NCBI GenBank assembly: GCA_022181065.1 | Contig: BQMY01000102.1 | Span: 1-46,379, forward strand | Origin: Melioribacteraceae bacterium | GTDB lineage: Bacteria; Bacteroidota; Ignavibacteria; Ignavibacteriales; Melioribacteraceae | DNA length: 46,379 nucleotides | Reading direction: 5' to 3' | Shown here: piece by piece, positions 28,254 to 37,538 of the stretch | Numbering within the stretch: position 1 is the stretch's first letter | How the letters are laid out: every line of letters begins with the position of its first letter | Notes under the pieces: generated by a model | What the model saw: the letters and a program-made list of their open reading frames with translations, nothing else | Told to the model about the DNA's origin: nothing | The model's database searches: none | Position numbers and translations under genes: made by a program

Positions 28254-30171
28254 TTAGTTTCACTCCGGCACCGACACCTGTTTTATTAAGTTTATCCAAT
28301 ATCTTTTCCGCCAAACCTTCAGCGTCAATTTTCAATATCTTGTGTAGTTCGGCTTGAGTTCCATGATCAACATACTCATCGGGCAAACCAAATCTTACTA
28401 CTTTGTTATCCAGATCGTGTTCCTGAAGGAATTCTAATACTCCGGCTCCAAAACCACCGACAATGGTATTCTCCTCGACAGTAAATATTATTTTGAACTT
28501 TTCACTGAAATCTTTGATCATTGATTCATCGAGCGGTTTGATAAAACGGGCATTAACTACGGTGATATTAATTCCCTTTTCAGCAAGCAATTCGGCTGCT
28601 GCCAGAGAGTAGCCTACCATTGTTCCGGTAGCAAAAACGAGAGCGTCAGAACCTTCTCTTAATATTTCCCACGAACCACGCTTGATCGACTGCAGTTCAG
28701 GTTTGAGTTCAACTCCATAACCGCTTCCACGCGGATATCTTATCGCTACAGGCCCCGAGTAATCATTGATCGCTGAATTCAGCATATGCCTTAGTTCATC
28801 TTCATCTTTAGGACTCATTACTGTGATATATGGAATCATTCGCAGATAAGTTAAATCAAATACACCATGATGCGTAGGTCCGTCCGCACCCACAAGACCG
28901 GCTCTGTCTATGGCAAATACCACATGTAATTTCTGAAGACTAACATCGTGAATTATCTGATCAAAACCACGCTGAAGAAATGATGAGTAAATTGCGACAA
29001 CAGGTTTTATGCCCTCGGTGGCTAAACCGGCTGCAAAAGTAACCGCGTGTTCCTCAGCGATTCCAACATCGAAATAATTTTCAGGATGGTCGTTCTGTAA
29101 AATATCCAGTCCGGTACCATCAGGCATTGCGGCAGTTATACCAACAACATCCTTATTCTTCGCAACTATTTCCGATAAAGTCTGTCCAAAAATCTTTGTG
29201 TAAGCAGGAGGACCCGATTTCTTGGGGAGTGCTTTCCCGGTATCCTTATCGAAAGGTGTTGAAGCGTGAAGTTTCTGCACATGTCCTTCAGCGGGTTTAT
29301 AACCTTTTCCTTTTTCTGTGATCACATGAACCAGAATTGGTCCGTTCAATTCCCTGACCTGTTCAAACATAGTTACAAGCTTAACAACATTATGCCCGTT
29401 AACCGGTCCGAAATACCGGAATCCAAGAGCTTCGAAAAGCATTCCAGGTGTGATGATCGCTTTAATGCCCGATTCAAGTCTGGCAGCTACCTTTCTGAGT
29501 CTGTCGCCAAAAGAATCCAGTTTACCGGTCAATTCCCAGATCGCGCCCTTGAATTTATTATATTCGGGGTGAGATATCATCTCACTGAAATACTTGGAAA
29601 TCTGCCAAACGTTTGGTGCAATGGACATATTGTTATCATTAAGAACAACCACAACGTTGCTTTTAAGAATACCTGAATTGTTCAGAGCCTCATAAGCCAT
29701 ACCGCCTGTCATGGCACCATCACCGATAACCGCTATGCTCTTTCTGTTATTTTTCTTCAGATCGTGTGCGACAGCCATACCAAGAGCAGCCGAAATAGAG
29801 GTTGAAGCGTGCCCGGCTCCGAAAGCGTCATATTCACTTTCGGTTCTTTTAAGAAATCCGCTGATACCATTTAATCTTCGGATGGTTTGCAGTTTATCAC
29901 GTCTTCCGGTTAAAATCTTGTGTGGATAAGCCTGATGCCCTGTATCCCAGACTATTTTATCCTCGGGAGTATTAAAAACTCTGTGAAGCGCAACCGTAAG
30001 CTCAACCGTTCCAAGTCCACCGCCAAAATGCCCGCCGATTTGTGAAATAACATCAACCATATACATACGTATTTCAGAGCAGACTGTCTTTAAATCGTTT
30101 ACATCAAGATTCCGAATATCTTTAGGTGAATCAATATTAAACAGAAATTTGTATTTACTTTTATCAACCAT
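28240..30171 (-). CDS. dxs: 1-deoxy-D-xylulose-5-phosphate synthase
   Basis: 643 residues, normal length. Thiamine-diphosphate enzyme that joins pyruvate and glyceraldehyde 3-phosphate, the first step of the MEP route to isoprenoids. Visible: GHQAYPHKILTGR (about 79), the thiamine-binding GDGAMTGGMAYEALNN (about 149-164), the catalytic Glu region GIAEEHAVTFAAG, and DRAGLVGADGPTHHG in the pyrimidine domain. It lies 12 nt after xseB. In many bacteria ispA stands between xseB and dxs; here it is absent. Confidence 0.97.
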   Translation of the reverse strand: MVDKSKYKFLFNIDSPKDIRNLDVNDLKTVCSEIRMYMVDVISQIGGHFGGGLGTVELTVALHRVFNTPEDKIVWDTGHQAYPHKILTGRRDKLQTIRRLNGISGFLKRTESEYDAFGAGHASTSISAALGMAVAHDLKKNNRKSIAVIGDGAMTGGMAYEALNNSGILKSNVVVVLNDNNMSIAPNVWQISKYFSEMISHPEYNKFKGAIWELTGKLDSFGDRLRKVAARLESGIKAIITPGMLFEALGFRYFGPVNGHNVVKLVTMFEQVRELNGPILVHVITEKGKGYKPAEGHVQKLHASTPFDKDTGKALPKKSGPPAYTKIFGQTLSEIVAKNKDVVGITAAMPDGTGLDILQNDHPENYFDVGIAEEHAVTFAAGLATEGIKPVVAIYSSFLQRGFDQIIHDVSLQKLHVVFAIDRAGLVGADGPTHHGVFDLTYLRMIPYITVMSPKDEDELRHMLNSAINDYSGPVAIRYPRGSGYGVELKPELQSIKRGSWEILREGSDALVFATGTMVGYSLAAAELLAEKGINITVVNARFIKPLDESMIKDFSEKFKIIFTVEENTIVGGFGAGVLEFLQEHDLDNKVVRFGLPDEYVDHGTQAELHKILKIDAEGLAEKILDKLNKTGVGAGVKLNEQT

Positions 30172-30183
30172 TAAAATACCACA

Positions 30184-30411
30184 TTAAGCTGTTTCATCAT
30201 TTTCGAGATCAGCATCGAGTTCTTTTTTTAGTTCAGTCACTTTTAACTCGGCGCTCTTTAACTTATTGTAACAAACTTTTGAGATTTTAATTCCCTCTTC
30301 ATAAAGTGAGATTGAATCATCCAGCCCCTGCTCTCCGGTTTCAAGAATATCGGAAATCTCCTGCAGTCTGGCGAGCATTTCTTCGAAAGATTTTTCTTTT
30401 TTATTTGCCAT
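30184..30411 (-). CDS. xseB: Exodeoxyribonuclease VII small subunit
   Basis: 75 residues, the usual size. It has the XseB helical-hairpin pattern SFEEMLARLQEISDILETGEQGLDDSISLYEEG followed by a second helix. Several copies bind the C-terminal helices of XseA to form exonuclease VII, which degrades single-stranded DNA. It overlaps the end of xseA by 11 bp. Confidence 0.96.
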   Translation of the reverse strand: MANKKEKSFEEMLARLQEISDILETGEQGLDDSISLYEEGIKISKVCYNKLKSAELKVTELKKELDADLENDETA

Positions 30412-31591
30412 TCCGGTTAATCTCTATCTCTTTATCATAAAATTGTATGTTAAAATTTTCTTCTGGATTAAATTCCCTGCCTTTACCAACACTAATGCCA
30501 TTTTGCCTGACAATCGAGAACCCTCTCTTTAAAGTTCCACTAATATCAAATCCCTTAATTGTCCTTTCAAGGTTTGAAAGATTATTCCTTACATCCTTCA
30601 GAGCAGATTTTGTATTGTTTTCAATCTTGTAAGATAAACCGTCAAGAGTTTGGTATCCGTTGCTGATTTTGTTCGCCACATTACGAAATCCGTACGATTC
30701 AGCCGCGATCTTTATTTCACGCGAAGTATCACTTATTTTTTTGGATATCGCACGATTGGAATTATATGAAAATTCATCAATAAAGGCAATCAGATCGGAT
30801 ATATCGGGTGTTGCCAGTTCCATAGCCGCAGAAGGAGTTGGTGCCCTGAGATCGGCAACGAAATCAGCGATTGTGAAATCGATTTCATGACCAACGCCAC
30901 TAATTATGGGTAGTTTCGACTGGAATATCGCGCGTGCCACTTTCTCCTCATTAAAACACCAAAGGTCTTCGAGAGAACCACCACCTCTACCAACAATCAG
31001 GAAGTCGATATCTTTTCTTTTGTTAAATTTCCTGATCGAATCGACAATATCCTCCGCGGCGCCTTCACCCTGTACCCTCGTAGGATAAATAACAAGCTCT
31101 ACCAGCGGAAACCTCCGCGTGGCAACCGAGATCATATCCTTGAAAGCCGCAGCGGTACTTGCTGTTACAATGCCGATCTTATTGGGAAAGCGAGGGAGAG
31201 GTTTCTTGTAGCGGTCATCAAACAACCCCTCATCGGAGAGTTTACGCTTCAATCTTTCAAATGCCGCCTGAAGTTCTCCCACCCCGGAGGGCTTCATTGA
31301 CTTCACATCAAGCTGATAGTTTCCTCTGGGGGGATAGACTGTTATTCTCCCCCTTACAATAACTTTCATGCCATCTTCAGGTGTGAAAAAGACGTAACTG
31401 TTCAACCCTTTCCACATTGTGCAGCTTATCTGGGCATTGGAGTCTTTAAGGGTAAAATACCAATGCCCTGAACCATGAGCCACAAAATTGGATATTTCAC
31501 CTTCAACCATTATATCAGCGAAATTATCCTCCAGCATATATTTGATCTGGGTGGTAATTTCACTTACTTTATGTACGAGTAACTTTGCCAT
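30401..31591 (-). CDS. xseA: Exodeoxyribonuclease VII large subunit
   Basis: 396 residues: an N-terminal OB-fold ([22 protein letters not shown]), the catalytic core with [31 protein letters not shown] and [28 protein letters not shown]-like [11 protein letters not shown], then a helical C-terminal region that carries XseB. It cuts single-stranded DNA from either end. It is the first gene of the six-gene minus-strand run xseA-xseB-dxs-oxidoreductase-regulator-kinase, and diverges from nrnA across a 172-bp A/T-rich spacer. Confidence 0.96.
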   Translation of the reverse strand: [396 protein letters not shown]

Positions 31592-31763
31592 TAAGATTCT
31601 ACAATAGTTATCTTTATTAGTTGCTAAGATAATGATATTATTAAACTTTTAATAACCGATTTCCATTTTCAATATTAAAAGATTTTACTACCTTAACAGA
31701 TTGATTTCAAAAAATTTACACTTAATTGCGATACTTCATCTTCTTTAATTTATTTGGTTCATA

Positions 31764-32750
31764 ATGGATTTTAAACCACTCCGTGAAATAATAGACGGGA
31801 ACCAAAATTTTGTCCTCACAACTCATGTAAATCCCGACGCGGACGCAATTGGTTCTGAAACAGCTTTATACATTGTGTTAAAAAAATTGGGCAAAACCGT
31901 ACATCTGATCAATTTTAGTAAAACACCCGATAACCTTCTCTTCCTGGATGTGGATGATGTTATTGAACAATACATCCCTGAGAAGCATGACGAAATAATC
32001 CTGAATACAGATGTTATTTTTATGCTCGATCTTAATCAGGCTACAAGGGTTGTAAAAATGGGAGAAATACTTAAAAAATCGGAATGCCCGATAGTTTGTA
32101 TCGATCACCACCAGGACCCCGATGATCTCCCTACTTTTCTTTTTACTGATGAAGAGGCTTGTGCCACTTCAGAAATATTGTACAGGTTCTTTGAAGAAAC
32201 TTCCATTGTTGAAATTGATACAGATATTGCAAATTCACTTTATGCCGGTATAATGACCGATACAGGTTCATTCCGCTATGAACGTACTTCGCCATATACC
32301 CATTACGTTGCCTCGAAGTTACTCGAATACAACATCGATCCGAATGAAATCTATATTTCAATATTTGAGAAAGGAAACGTAAACAGACTAAACTTACTAG
32401 GTCTTGCGCTAGCTTCACTCAAACTGGTTTATAACGGCAGACTCTGTTATATGACGATCAGACAGAGTGATCTTGACAAAACAGGCGCGAACGAATCTGA
32501 TGTGGATGGTTTCGTAAACTACTGCATGACAATCGCCGGTGTAAAAATTGGATTGCTATTTTTCGAATTAAAAGATGGACTGAAAGTCAGTTTCAGATCG
32601 CGCGGGGATATCCCGATAAATAAACTCGCCGGCGAATTTAACGGAGGCGGGCATTTTAACGCGTCCGGTTCCCGGTTATTTGATAAAGAATTGAACAGCG
32701 TACTGCCGGAAGTACTCGACGCTGCAGAAAAATATCTACCAGAGGAATGA
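31764..32750 (+). CDS. nrnA: DHH-family nanoRNase / pAp phosphatase (NrnA)
   Basis: 328 residues. DHH phosphoesterase with HVNPDADAIGSE (H21, D25, D27), the DHH triad (D114, H115, H116) and a DHHA1 domain containing the GGGH motif (294-297). Enzymes of this type degrade short oligoribonucleotides (2-5 nt) and in many species also hydrolyse 3',5'-bisphosphonucleotides to AMP. The gene lies 4 nt before pepA and is likely cotranscribed with it. Confidence 0.9.
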   Translation: MDFKPLREIIDGNQNFVLTTHVNPDADAIGSETALYIVLKKLGKTVHLINFSKTPDNLLFLDVDDVIEQYIPEKHDEIILNTDVIFMLDLNQATRVVKMGEILKKSECPIVCIDHHQDPDDLPTFLFTDEEACATSEILYRFFEETSIVEIDTDIANSLYAGIMTDTGSFRYERTSPYTHYVASKLLEYNIDPNEIYISIFEKGNVNRLNLLGLALASLKLVYNGRLCYMTIRQSDLDKTGANESDVDGFVNYCMTIAGVKIGLLFFELKDGLKVSFRSRGDIPINKLAGEFNGGGHFNASGSRLFDKELNSVLPEVLDAAEKYLPEE

Positions 32751-32754
32751 TATT

Positions 32755-34209
32755 ATGATTAATTACAGTTCTAGTGAGCTTAACGTATTTGATAAAAAAT
32801 CTTTGAACATCTTTCTTTTTAACAAAAAGAATTTGAATGAACCCGAAGAAGTTCTTACCAAATTTGAACTTGAAGCAGATAAGGAAATTCTTGGAGAAAT
32901 GATATCGGATGACGGTGAAGCGGTATTATTTCCAGTAAAAAGTGGAGGTAATTCTTCCACATTACTATTTTTCTCTGTTGACCAGTCAAAACAAAACGAA
33001 TTACGAAATACTGCGAGCAAACTAATTAAGTCGGTCAGAGGCAAAAAGTTCGAAAATATCTACCTGAACGTTTTCCCCGCGCTTAAAAATCCTTCTGTAA
33101 GCACTTTCAGGGAATTGCTCGAAGGAATGATGCTTGGCGAATACAAGTTTGATAAATATAAATCTTCAAAAGATGAAGAAAAACCGAAAAAACTAAATTT
33201 GGTATCATCTTTTGATCTCGAAAATGTAATTTCTGAAACAACCCTCCTATTTAATGGAGTTAACCTCTCGCGTGATTTATCTAATGAGCCTGCAAACGTT
33301 CTAACTCCCGAAACTTTCGCTTCAGAAGTAAAAAACAATCTTGAAAACGAATACACATCTGTTGAAGTTTTCGATGAAAAAATGCTTGAAGAGAAAAATT
33401 TCGGACTTATTCTCGCGGTTGGAAACGCAAGCGCCAATCCACCCAGATTGATAAAAATTCATTACAAACCCGAAAACGCCATAAAGAAAATCGTACTTGT
33501 CGGTAAAGGTGTTACATACGATTCAGGCGGACTTTCAATCAAAACCACTCCGGGAATGTTTGAAATGAAGGCTGATATGGCAGGCGCAGGTTCAGTTGCG
33601 GGAGCTATTTACGCAGCGTCTAAAAATAAACTTCCATACGAAATTATCGGACTCCTCCCCGCGGTCGAAAATATGCTTGCCGGAAACTCCTATAAACCTG
33701 GAGATGTTCTTACAGGCTACAAGGGTAAAACTGTTGAGATTGGTGATACCGACGCGGAAGGAAGACTTATACTGGCAGATGCTCTTGAATACGCAAACGA
33801 GTTTAAGCCTGATTATATAATCGACCTTGCTACACTTACAGGGGCGGCTTTTATATCTTTAGGTTTTCTTTATAGCGCGATGTTCACTGATAACGAGTTA
33901 CTAGCCGATACCTTTGATAGTGCAGGGAAATCTACTTATGAGCTGGTCTGGCAGCAACCACTAACAAAAGAATACAAATCACTTCTCGATACAAAAATGG
34001 CGGATATAGCCAATCTTGGACCGCGCCATTCAGGAGCTATCACAGCCGCGTTATTCCTGCAGCATTTTGTTGATGAAAAGATACCGTGGATGCACCTCGA
34101 TATTGCCGGGCCATCAATTAAGAATGATATACTCGATTACAATAAAAACTATAACACCGGCTACGGAGTAAGATTGATATATAAGGCATTAAAATCAGGG
34201 AAGTTATAA
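32755..34209 (+). CDS. pepA: Leucyl aminopeptidase, family M17
   Basis: 484 residues. Two-zinc aminopeptidase that removes N-terminal residues from peptides. Metal and catalytic residues are in place: KGVTYDSGG (K251, D256) and the M17 signature, here DTDAEGRL (331-338) instead of the usual NTDAEGRL. The N-terminal macro-like domain is divergent, as is common. Cytoplasmic, probably hexameric. No clear terminator follows; a dispersed palindromic repeat lies at 34286-34340 before the convergent lolD. Confidence 0.93.
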   Translation: MINYSSSELNVFDKKSLNIFLFNKKNLNEPEEVLTKFELEADKEILGEMISDDGEAVLFPVKSGGNSSTLLFFSVDQSKQNELRNTASKLIKSVRGKKFENIYLNVFPALKNPSVSTFRELLEGMMLGEYKFDKYKSSKDEEKPKKLNLVSSFDLENVISETTLLFNGVNLSRDLSNEPANVLTPETFASEVKNNLENEYTSVEVFDEKMLEEKNFGLILAVGNASANPPRLIKIHYKPENAIKKIVLVGKGVTYDSGGLSIKTTPGMFEMKADMAGAGSVAGAIYAASKNKLPYEIIGLLPAVENMLAGNSYKPGDVLTGYKGKTVEIGDTDAEGRLILADALEYANEFKPDYIIDLATLTGAAFISLGFLYSAMFTDNELLADTFDSAGKSTYELVWQQPLTKEYKSLLDTKMADIANLGPRHSGAITAALFLQHFVDEKIPWMHLDIAGPSIKNDILDYNKNYNTGYGVRLIYKALKSGKL

Positions 34210-34285
34210 ATTCTTGATTAAAAATCACTCCCCTATTGGCTGATTCGTGATGGGGGATTACTAAAATTAGTGGTAAAGACTCAGG

Positions 34286-34340
34286 ATCATCCTCCGTCTT
34301 CCGACTGCCGTCGGAATCCACCTCCTTCAGAAGGAGGACT
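34286..34340. repeat. Dispersed double-hairpin repeat, copy 1
   Basis: A 55-bp element with two palindromes: TTCCGAC-TGCC-GTCGGAA (34299-34316) and CCTCCTTCAGAAGGAGG (34321-34337), preceded by ATCATCCTCCG. A second copy lies inverted at 39335-39388. The first stem differs between the copies but stays paired. It sits between convergent pepA and lolD and may serve as a transcription barrier. Confidence 0.85.
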
Positions 34341-34382
34341 TAGAAACTAAGAATCCATTATTATCAATCATTGAGGTCAGTT

Positions 34383-35072
34383 TCAATTCTGTGTTACACT
34401 AAAAACTTTGCCATCTTTCATTTCAATCACCACGTCCGCGATTTTCATAAGCTCGGGATTATGGGTTACTATCAGCAATGTTTTTTTGAACTGGTCGCGT
34501 AATTTTATGAGCAGCTGATGGATCGACTCACTTGTTGCTGAATCGAGGTTTCCGGTTGGCTCGTCTGCAAAGATAATTTGAGGATCATTGATCAAAGCTC
34601 TGGCGATCGCAACTCGCTGCTGTTCACCTCCAGAAAGCTCGCTCGGTTTGTGTGTTAATCGCTCTGATAATCCGACAAGAGTCAATTTTTCTTCCGCCGC
34701 GGAGATCGCGTCACTTTTTGAAATGCCTCCGATGATCATGGGAATTGCAACATTTTCCGCCGCGGTAAATTCAGGCAGCAGATGGTGAAACTGAAATACA
34801 AATCCAATATGGTCATTTCTGAAAGATGCCAGTTGCTTATCCTTCATCGCTGATAGATTTTCACTCAACAGAGAAATATCACCCGAATCCGGCTTGTCAA
34901 GACCGCTCAGGATATGGAGCAGAGTGCTTTTCCCCGCTCCTGATGCGCCGATAATTACACTTATCTTGTTCGTTCTGACATCTATATCAACATCCTTCAA
35001 TACATGAAGCTGCTGTTTATTCGATTTCCTGAATATCTTGTTTATTTTTTTGCCGCTAAGTATAATATCCAT
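34383..35072 (-). CDS. lolD: ABC transporter ATPase, LolD-type
   Basis: 229 residues with Walker A GASGAGKST (about 42-50), signature LSGGEQQRVAIARAL and Walker B IIFADEPTGNLDS, characteristic of the MacB/LolD branch (GNLDS after the Walker B). It follows two FtsX-type permease genes by 7 nt, so LolCDE-type lipoprotein release from the inner membrane is the likely role. A MacB-type exporter is the alternative. The DUF4292 LolB-like gene in this window fits the first reading. Confidence 0.85.
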   Translation of the reverse strand: MDIILSGKKINKIFRKSNKQQLHVLKDVDIDVRTNKISVIIGASGAGKSTLLHILSGLDKPDSGDISLLSENLSAMKDKQLASFRNDHIGFVFQFHHLLPEFTAAENVAIPMIIGGISKSDAISAAEEKLTLVGLSERLTHKPSELSGGEQQRVAIARALINDPQIIFADEPTGNLDSATSESIHQLLIKLRDQFKKTLLIVTHNPELMKIADVVIEMKDGKVFSVTQN

Positions 35073-35079
35073 GATATAC

Positions 35080-36306
35080 TTATTCCCACTTGAGTGATTC
35101 TGTTATTCCGGTCTTCACTGCTCGCTTTGCCGGATACAAAGCTGAAATAAAAGAAAGGAAAAATGCCATTCCGCTTATCGCAAGTATATCACTGAACTGC
35201 ACAGTTACAGGTAAATAATCGATTATATATTTGCTTGGATCCAGCGGATAAATATTGTAATAAATTTGCAGATAGCATACCAGTAAACCGAGTATCATTC
35301 CGGTGATTGTGCCAACCAACCCGATAAGCATTCCCTCGAACATAAAAATCCGCAATATCGATTTTTCGTTGGCGCCAAGAGTACGTAAAATCGCTATATC
35401 TTTCTTTTTCTCCACTACGGTCATAGTTAGTGAGCCCAGAATATTAAATGTACCCACAGCCACGATCAAACTTAGAATTATATAGGCAGCCCATCTCTCA
35501 ATCAGCATCATACTGTACAAATCCCTGTGGAGGTCATACCAGGTTTCAACTTTTAATCCTGCTTCCGGAAATGATTGCAAGATGAGATTTTTCATCTTTT
35601 CTGAATTGTCGCTGTCTTTTAACTTGATATCAAGTCCGCTTACCCGGGAACCGAACCCCAGGATCTTTTGCCCTGCCAGTAAAGATGTGAACACAAGATT
35701 GTTATCATAATCACGATTGTTAGATTTATATATTCCTGTGATCTCGGCTGGCGCGTTTACCGGGAGCGCCAAACTAAAAAGAGTCTTTTCAATATTGTAG
35801 AATGAAGATATAAGGATTGTATCACCGGCAGATTTGGAAAGTTTAAGCCTCTGCGGAAATCCAATTACAATTTTTGCGATACTCTCTCCGCCCAGATCAG
35901 AACTTCCACTCATGATCATATCAGTCACGCCCCACCGCTCGTAATCGTGTATATCAACTCCCCTCAGCTCAACTATCTCGTATTTGGTACCTGTAAATAA
36001 TATCGATTTCCCTTCAACAAACGAGTAATAATCATTCACATCCTGATTTGATTTTACGAACTCCTCAACTTCAGGATATACATCAAACGGAGTATCAGAG
36101 GTGTAGGTAATTCTTACATTGGGATCGAAATTCATCAGCATCGAAGTCACAATCCCGCCGAAACCATTGAACACGGAAAGCATCACAACAAGTGCCGCCA
36201 CTCCAATCGTTATACCAACAGTTGAAAGAACAGAGATAACTGTGATAAGATTAACTCTTCTTTTTGATCTGAGATAACGATATGCAATAAAAAACTCGAA
36301 CATCAA
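35080..36306 (-). CDS. FtsX-type permease, LolC/E family
   Basis: 408 residues: one N-terminal TM helix (about 17-45), a large extracytoplasmic domain (to about 260), and three C-terminal TM helices with the family's cytoplasmic coupling segment VVEKKKDIAILRTLGANEKSI. It is the partner of the upstream permease, which it overlaps by ATGA at 36303-36306. With LolD it would extract lipoproteins from the inner membrane and pass them to a LolA carrier. The MacB-like alternative is less likely because two permeases are encoded. Confidence 0.85.
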   Translation of the reverse strand: MMFEFFIAYRYLRSKRRVNLITVISVLSTVGITIGVAALVVMLSVFNGFGGIVTSMLMNFDPNVRITYTSDTPFDVYPEVEEFVKSNQDVNDYYSFVEGKSILFTGTKYEIVELRGVDIHDYERWGVTDMIMSGSSDLGGESIAKIVIGFPQRLKLSKSAGDTILISSFYNIEKTLFSLALPVNAPAEITGIYKSNNRDYDNNLVFTSLLAGQKILGFGSRVSGLDIKLKDSDNSEKMKNLILQSFPEAGLKVETWYDLHRDLYSMMLIERWAAYIILSLIVAVGTFNILGSLTMTVVEKKKDIAILRTLGANEKSILRIFMFEGMLIGLVGTITGMILGLLVCYLQIYYNIYPLDPSKYIIDYLPVTVQFSDILAISGMAFFLSFISALYPAKRAVKTGITESLKWE

Positions 36307-37526
36307 TCGAACCTCAGAGCTGTGACGGGATTAACTCGTGCGGCGATCCTGCTCGGTATCCATGAAGCAAGAAGGCAGATCACGAAGGCAATTCCCGATA
36401 CCATCAGATAATAGAGCGGATTGAGATCAATGGGTACCTCGGTGAGAAAATAGACATCTGAAGGCAAACTGATTATATTAAAATTAAGCTGAATAATACT
36501 CAATGAAAAAGCAAAAAAGTTACCTAACGCTATTCCTGTCAGGGAGAGGATTATTCCCATCCTCACAAAGATTCCGGTAATTTGTGACGCTGAAGCCCCG
36601 AGAGATTTGAGAGTACCTATTGCGGATGTTTTTTCGATTATGATCATTAAAAGTGTACCGACAATATTAAACGCGGCAACAAGTGTAATTAAGCCCAGAA
36701 TGATTGGAATCGGCGCCTTTTGCAGCTCGAGCCATGTAAAAATATTTATATGTTCCCTGAATATAGTTCTCACATAAAATGGATAACCGAGAGCATCTGC
36801 CATTTCAACAGCCAACTCATTGATATTCTCTAACGAGTTTAACTTGATATTATACCCCGAAACCATATCATCCATATCCAGTAACTCAGCAGCGTGATCA
36901 AACGATATATATAATCGCTGATCATCATATTGAGCCATTCCGCTGGAGAAGATACCCCTTACTACAAATTGATCGACAACTGGCGGATTGCTGATTGACG
37001 GAGGTTTGTTATTCATCAGTGAGAATATCGTCAACTTGTCTCCAATTCCAACGAAAAGTTTATCCGCGAGTTTTTGCCCGACGACCACTCCCCTGTAATT
37101 ATCCTTCTCTGATACATCGTATTCACCGGAAACTATGAAGCGTGATATGTCGGCAGACGCGGAATCAGGCAATCCTATTAACTGAATTCCCTCATAGAAT
37201 TTTTTACTTTTAACTATTGAGCTTTTCGAGATAAATGGAGTTAACGAGGTAATCTTTTCTTTACCAATGGCTCCCAATTCAGTCTTGACATACAAAGAAC
37301 CCGGAATATCTCTCTTTCCGAATCCGGTAATGTAAATATGGGAGTTGAAATCAGTAATTTTCTCTGAAACAGCGTTCTCAAACCCGTCAAGAACAGTAAG
37401 AGCAATTATTAGTACAGCAACACCTATTGAAATTCCTCCAACAGAAATTACAGATATTAATGAAACCAGCCTCGAATCCTTACGCGACCTTAAATACTTT
37501 CCAACTATAAACGAGGCTAATGACAT
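36303..37526 (-). CDS. FtsX-type permease, LolC/E family
   Basis: 407 residues with the same layout as the next gene: N-terminal TM helix (VSVGGISIGVAVLIIALTVLDGF), a periplasmic domain, three C-terminal TM helices, and the coupling segment IIEKTSAIGTLKSLGASASQI. The pair forms a heterodimeric transporter with LolD. It begins 12 nt after the secreted phosphodiester glycosidase gene, so it is probably read through from that gene. Confidence 0.85.
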   Translation of the reverse strand: MSLASFIVGKYLRSRKDSRLVSLISVISVGGISIGVAVLIIALTVLDGFENAVSEKITDFNSHIYITGFGKRDIPGSLYVKTELGAIGKEKITSLTPFISKSSIVKSKKFYEGIQLIGLPDSASADISRFIVSGEYDVSEKDNYRGVVVGQKLADKLFVGIGDKLTIFSLMNNKPPSISNPPVVDQFVVRGIFSSGMAQYDDQRLYISFDHAAELLDMDDMVSGYNIKLNSLENINELAVEMADALGYPFYVRTIFREHINIFTWLELQKAPIPIILGLITLVAAFNIVGTLLMIIIEKTSAIGTLKSLGASASQITGIFVRMGIILSLTGIALGNFFAFSLSIIQLNFNIISLPSDVYFLTEVPIDLNPLYYLMVSGIAFVICLLASWIPSRIAARVNPVTALRFD

Positions 37527-37538
37527 TATTTAATATAC

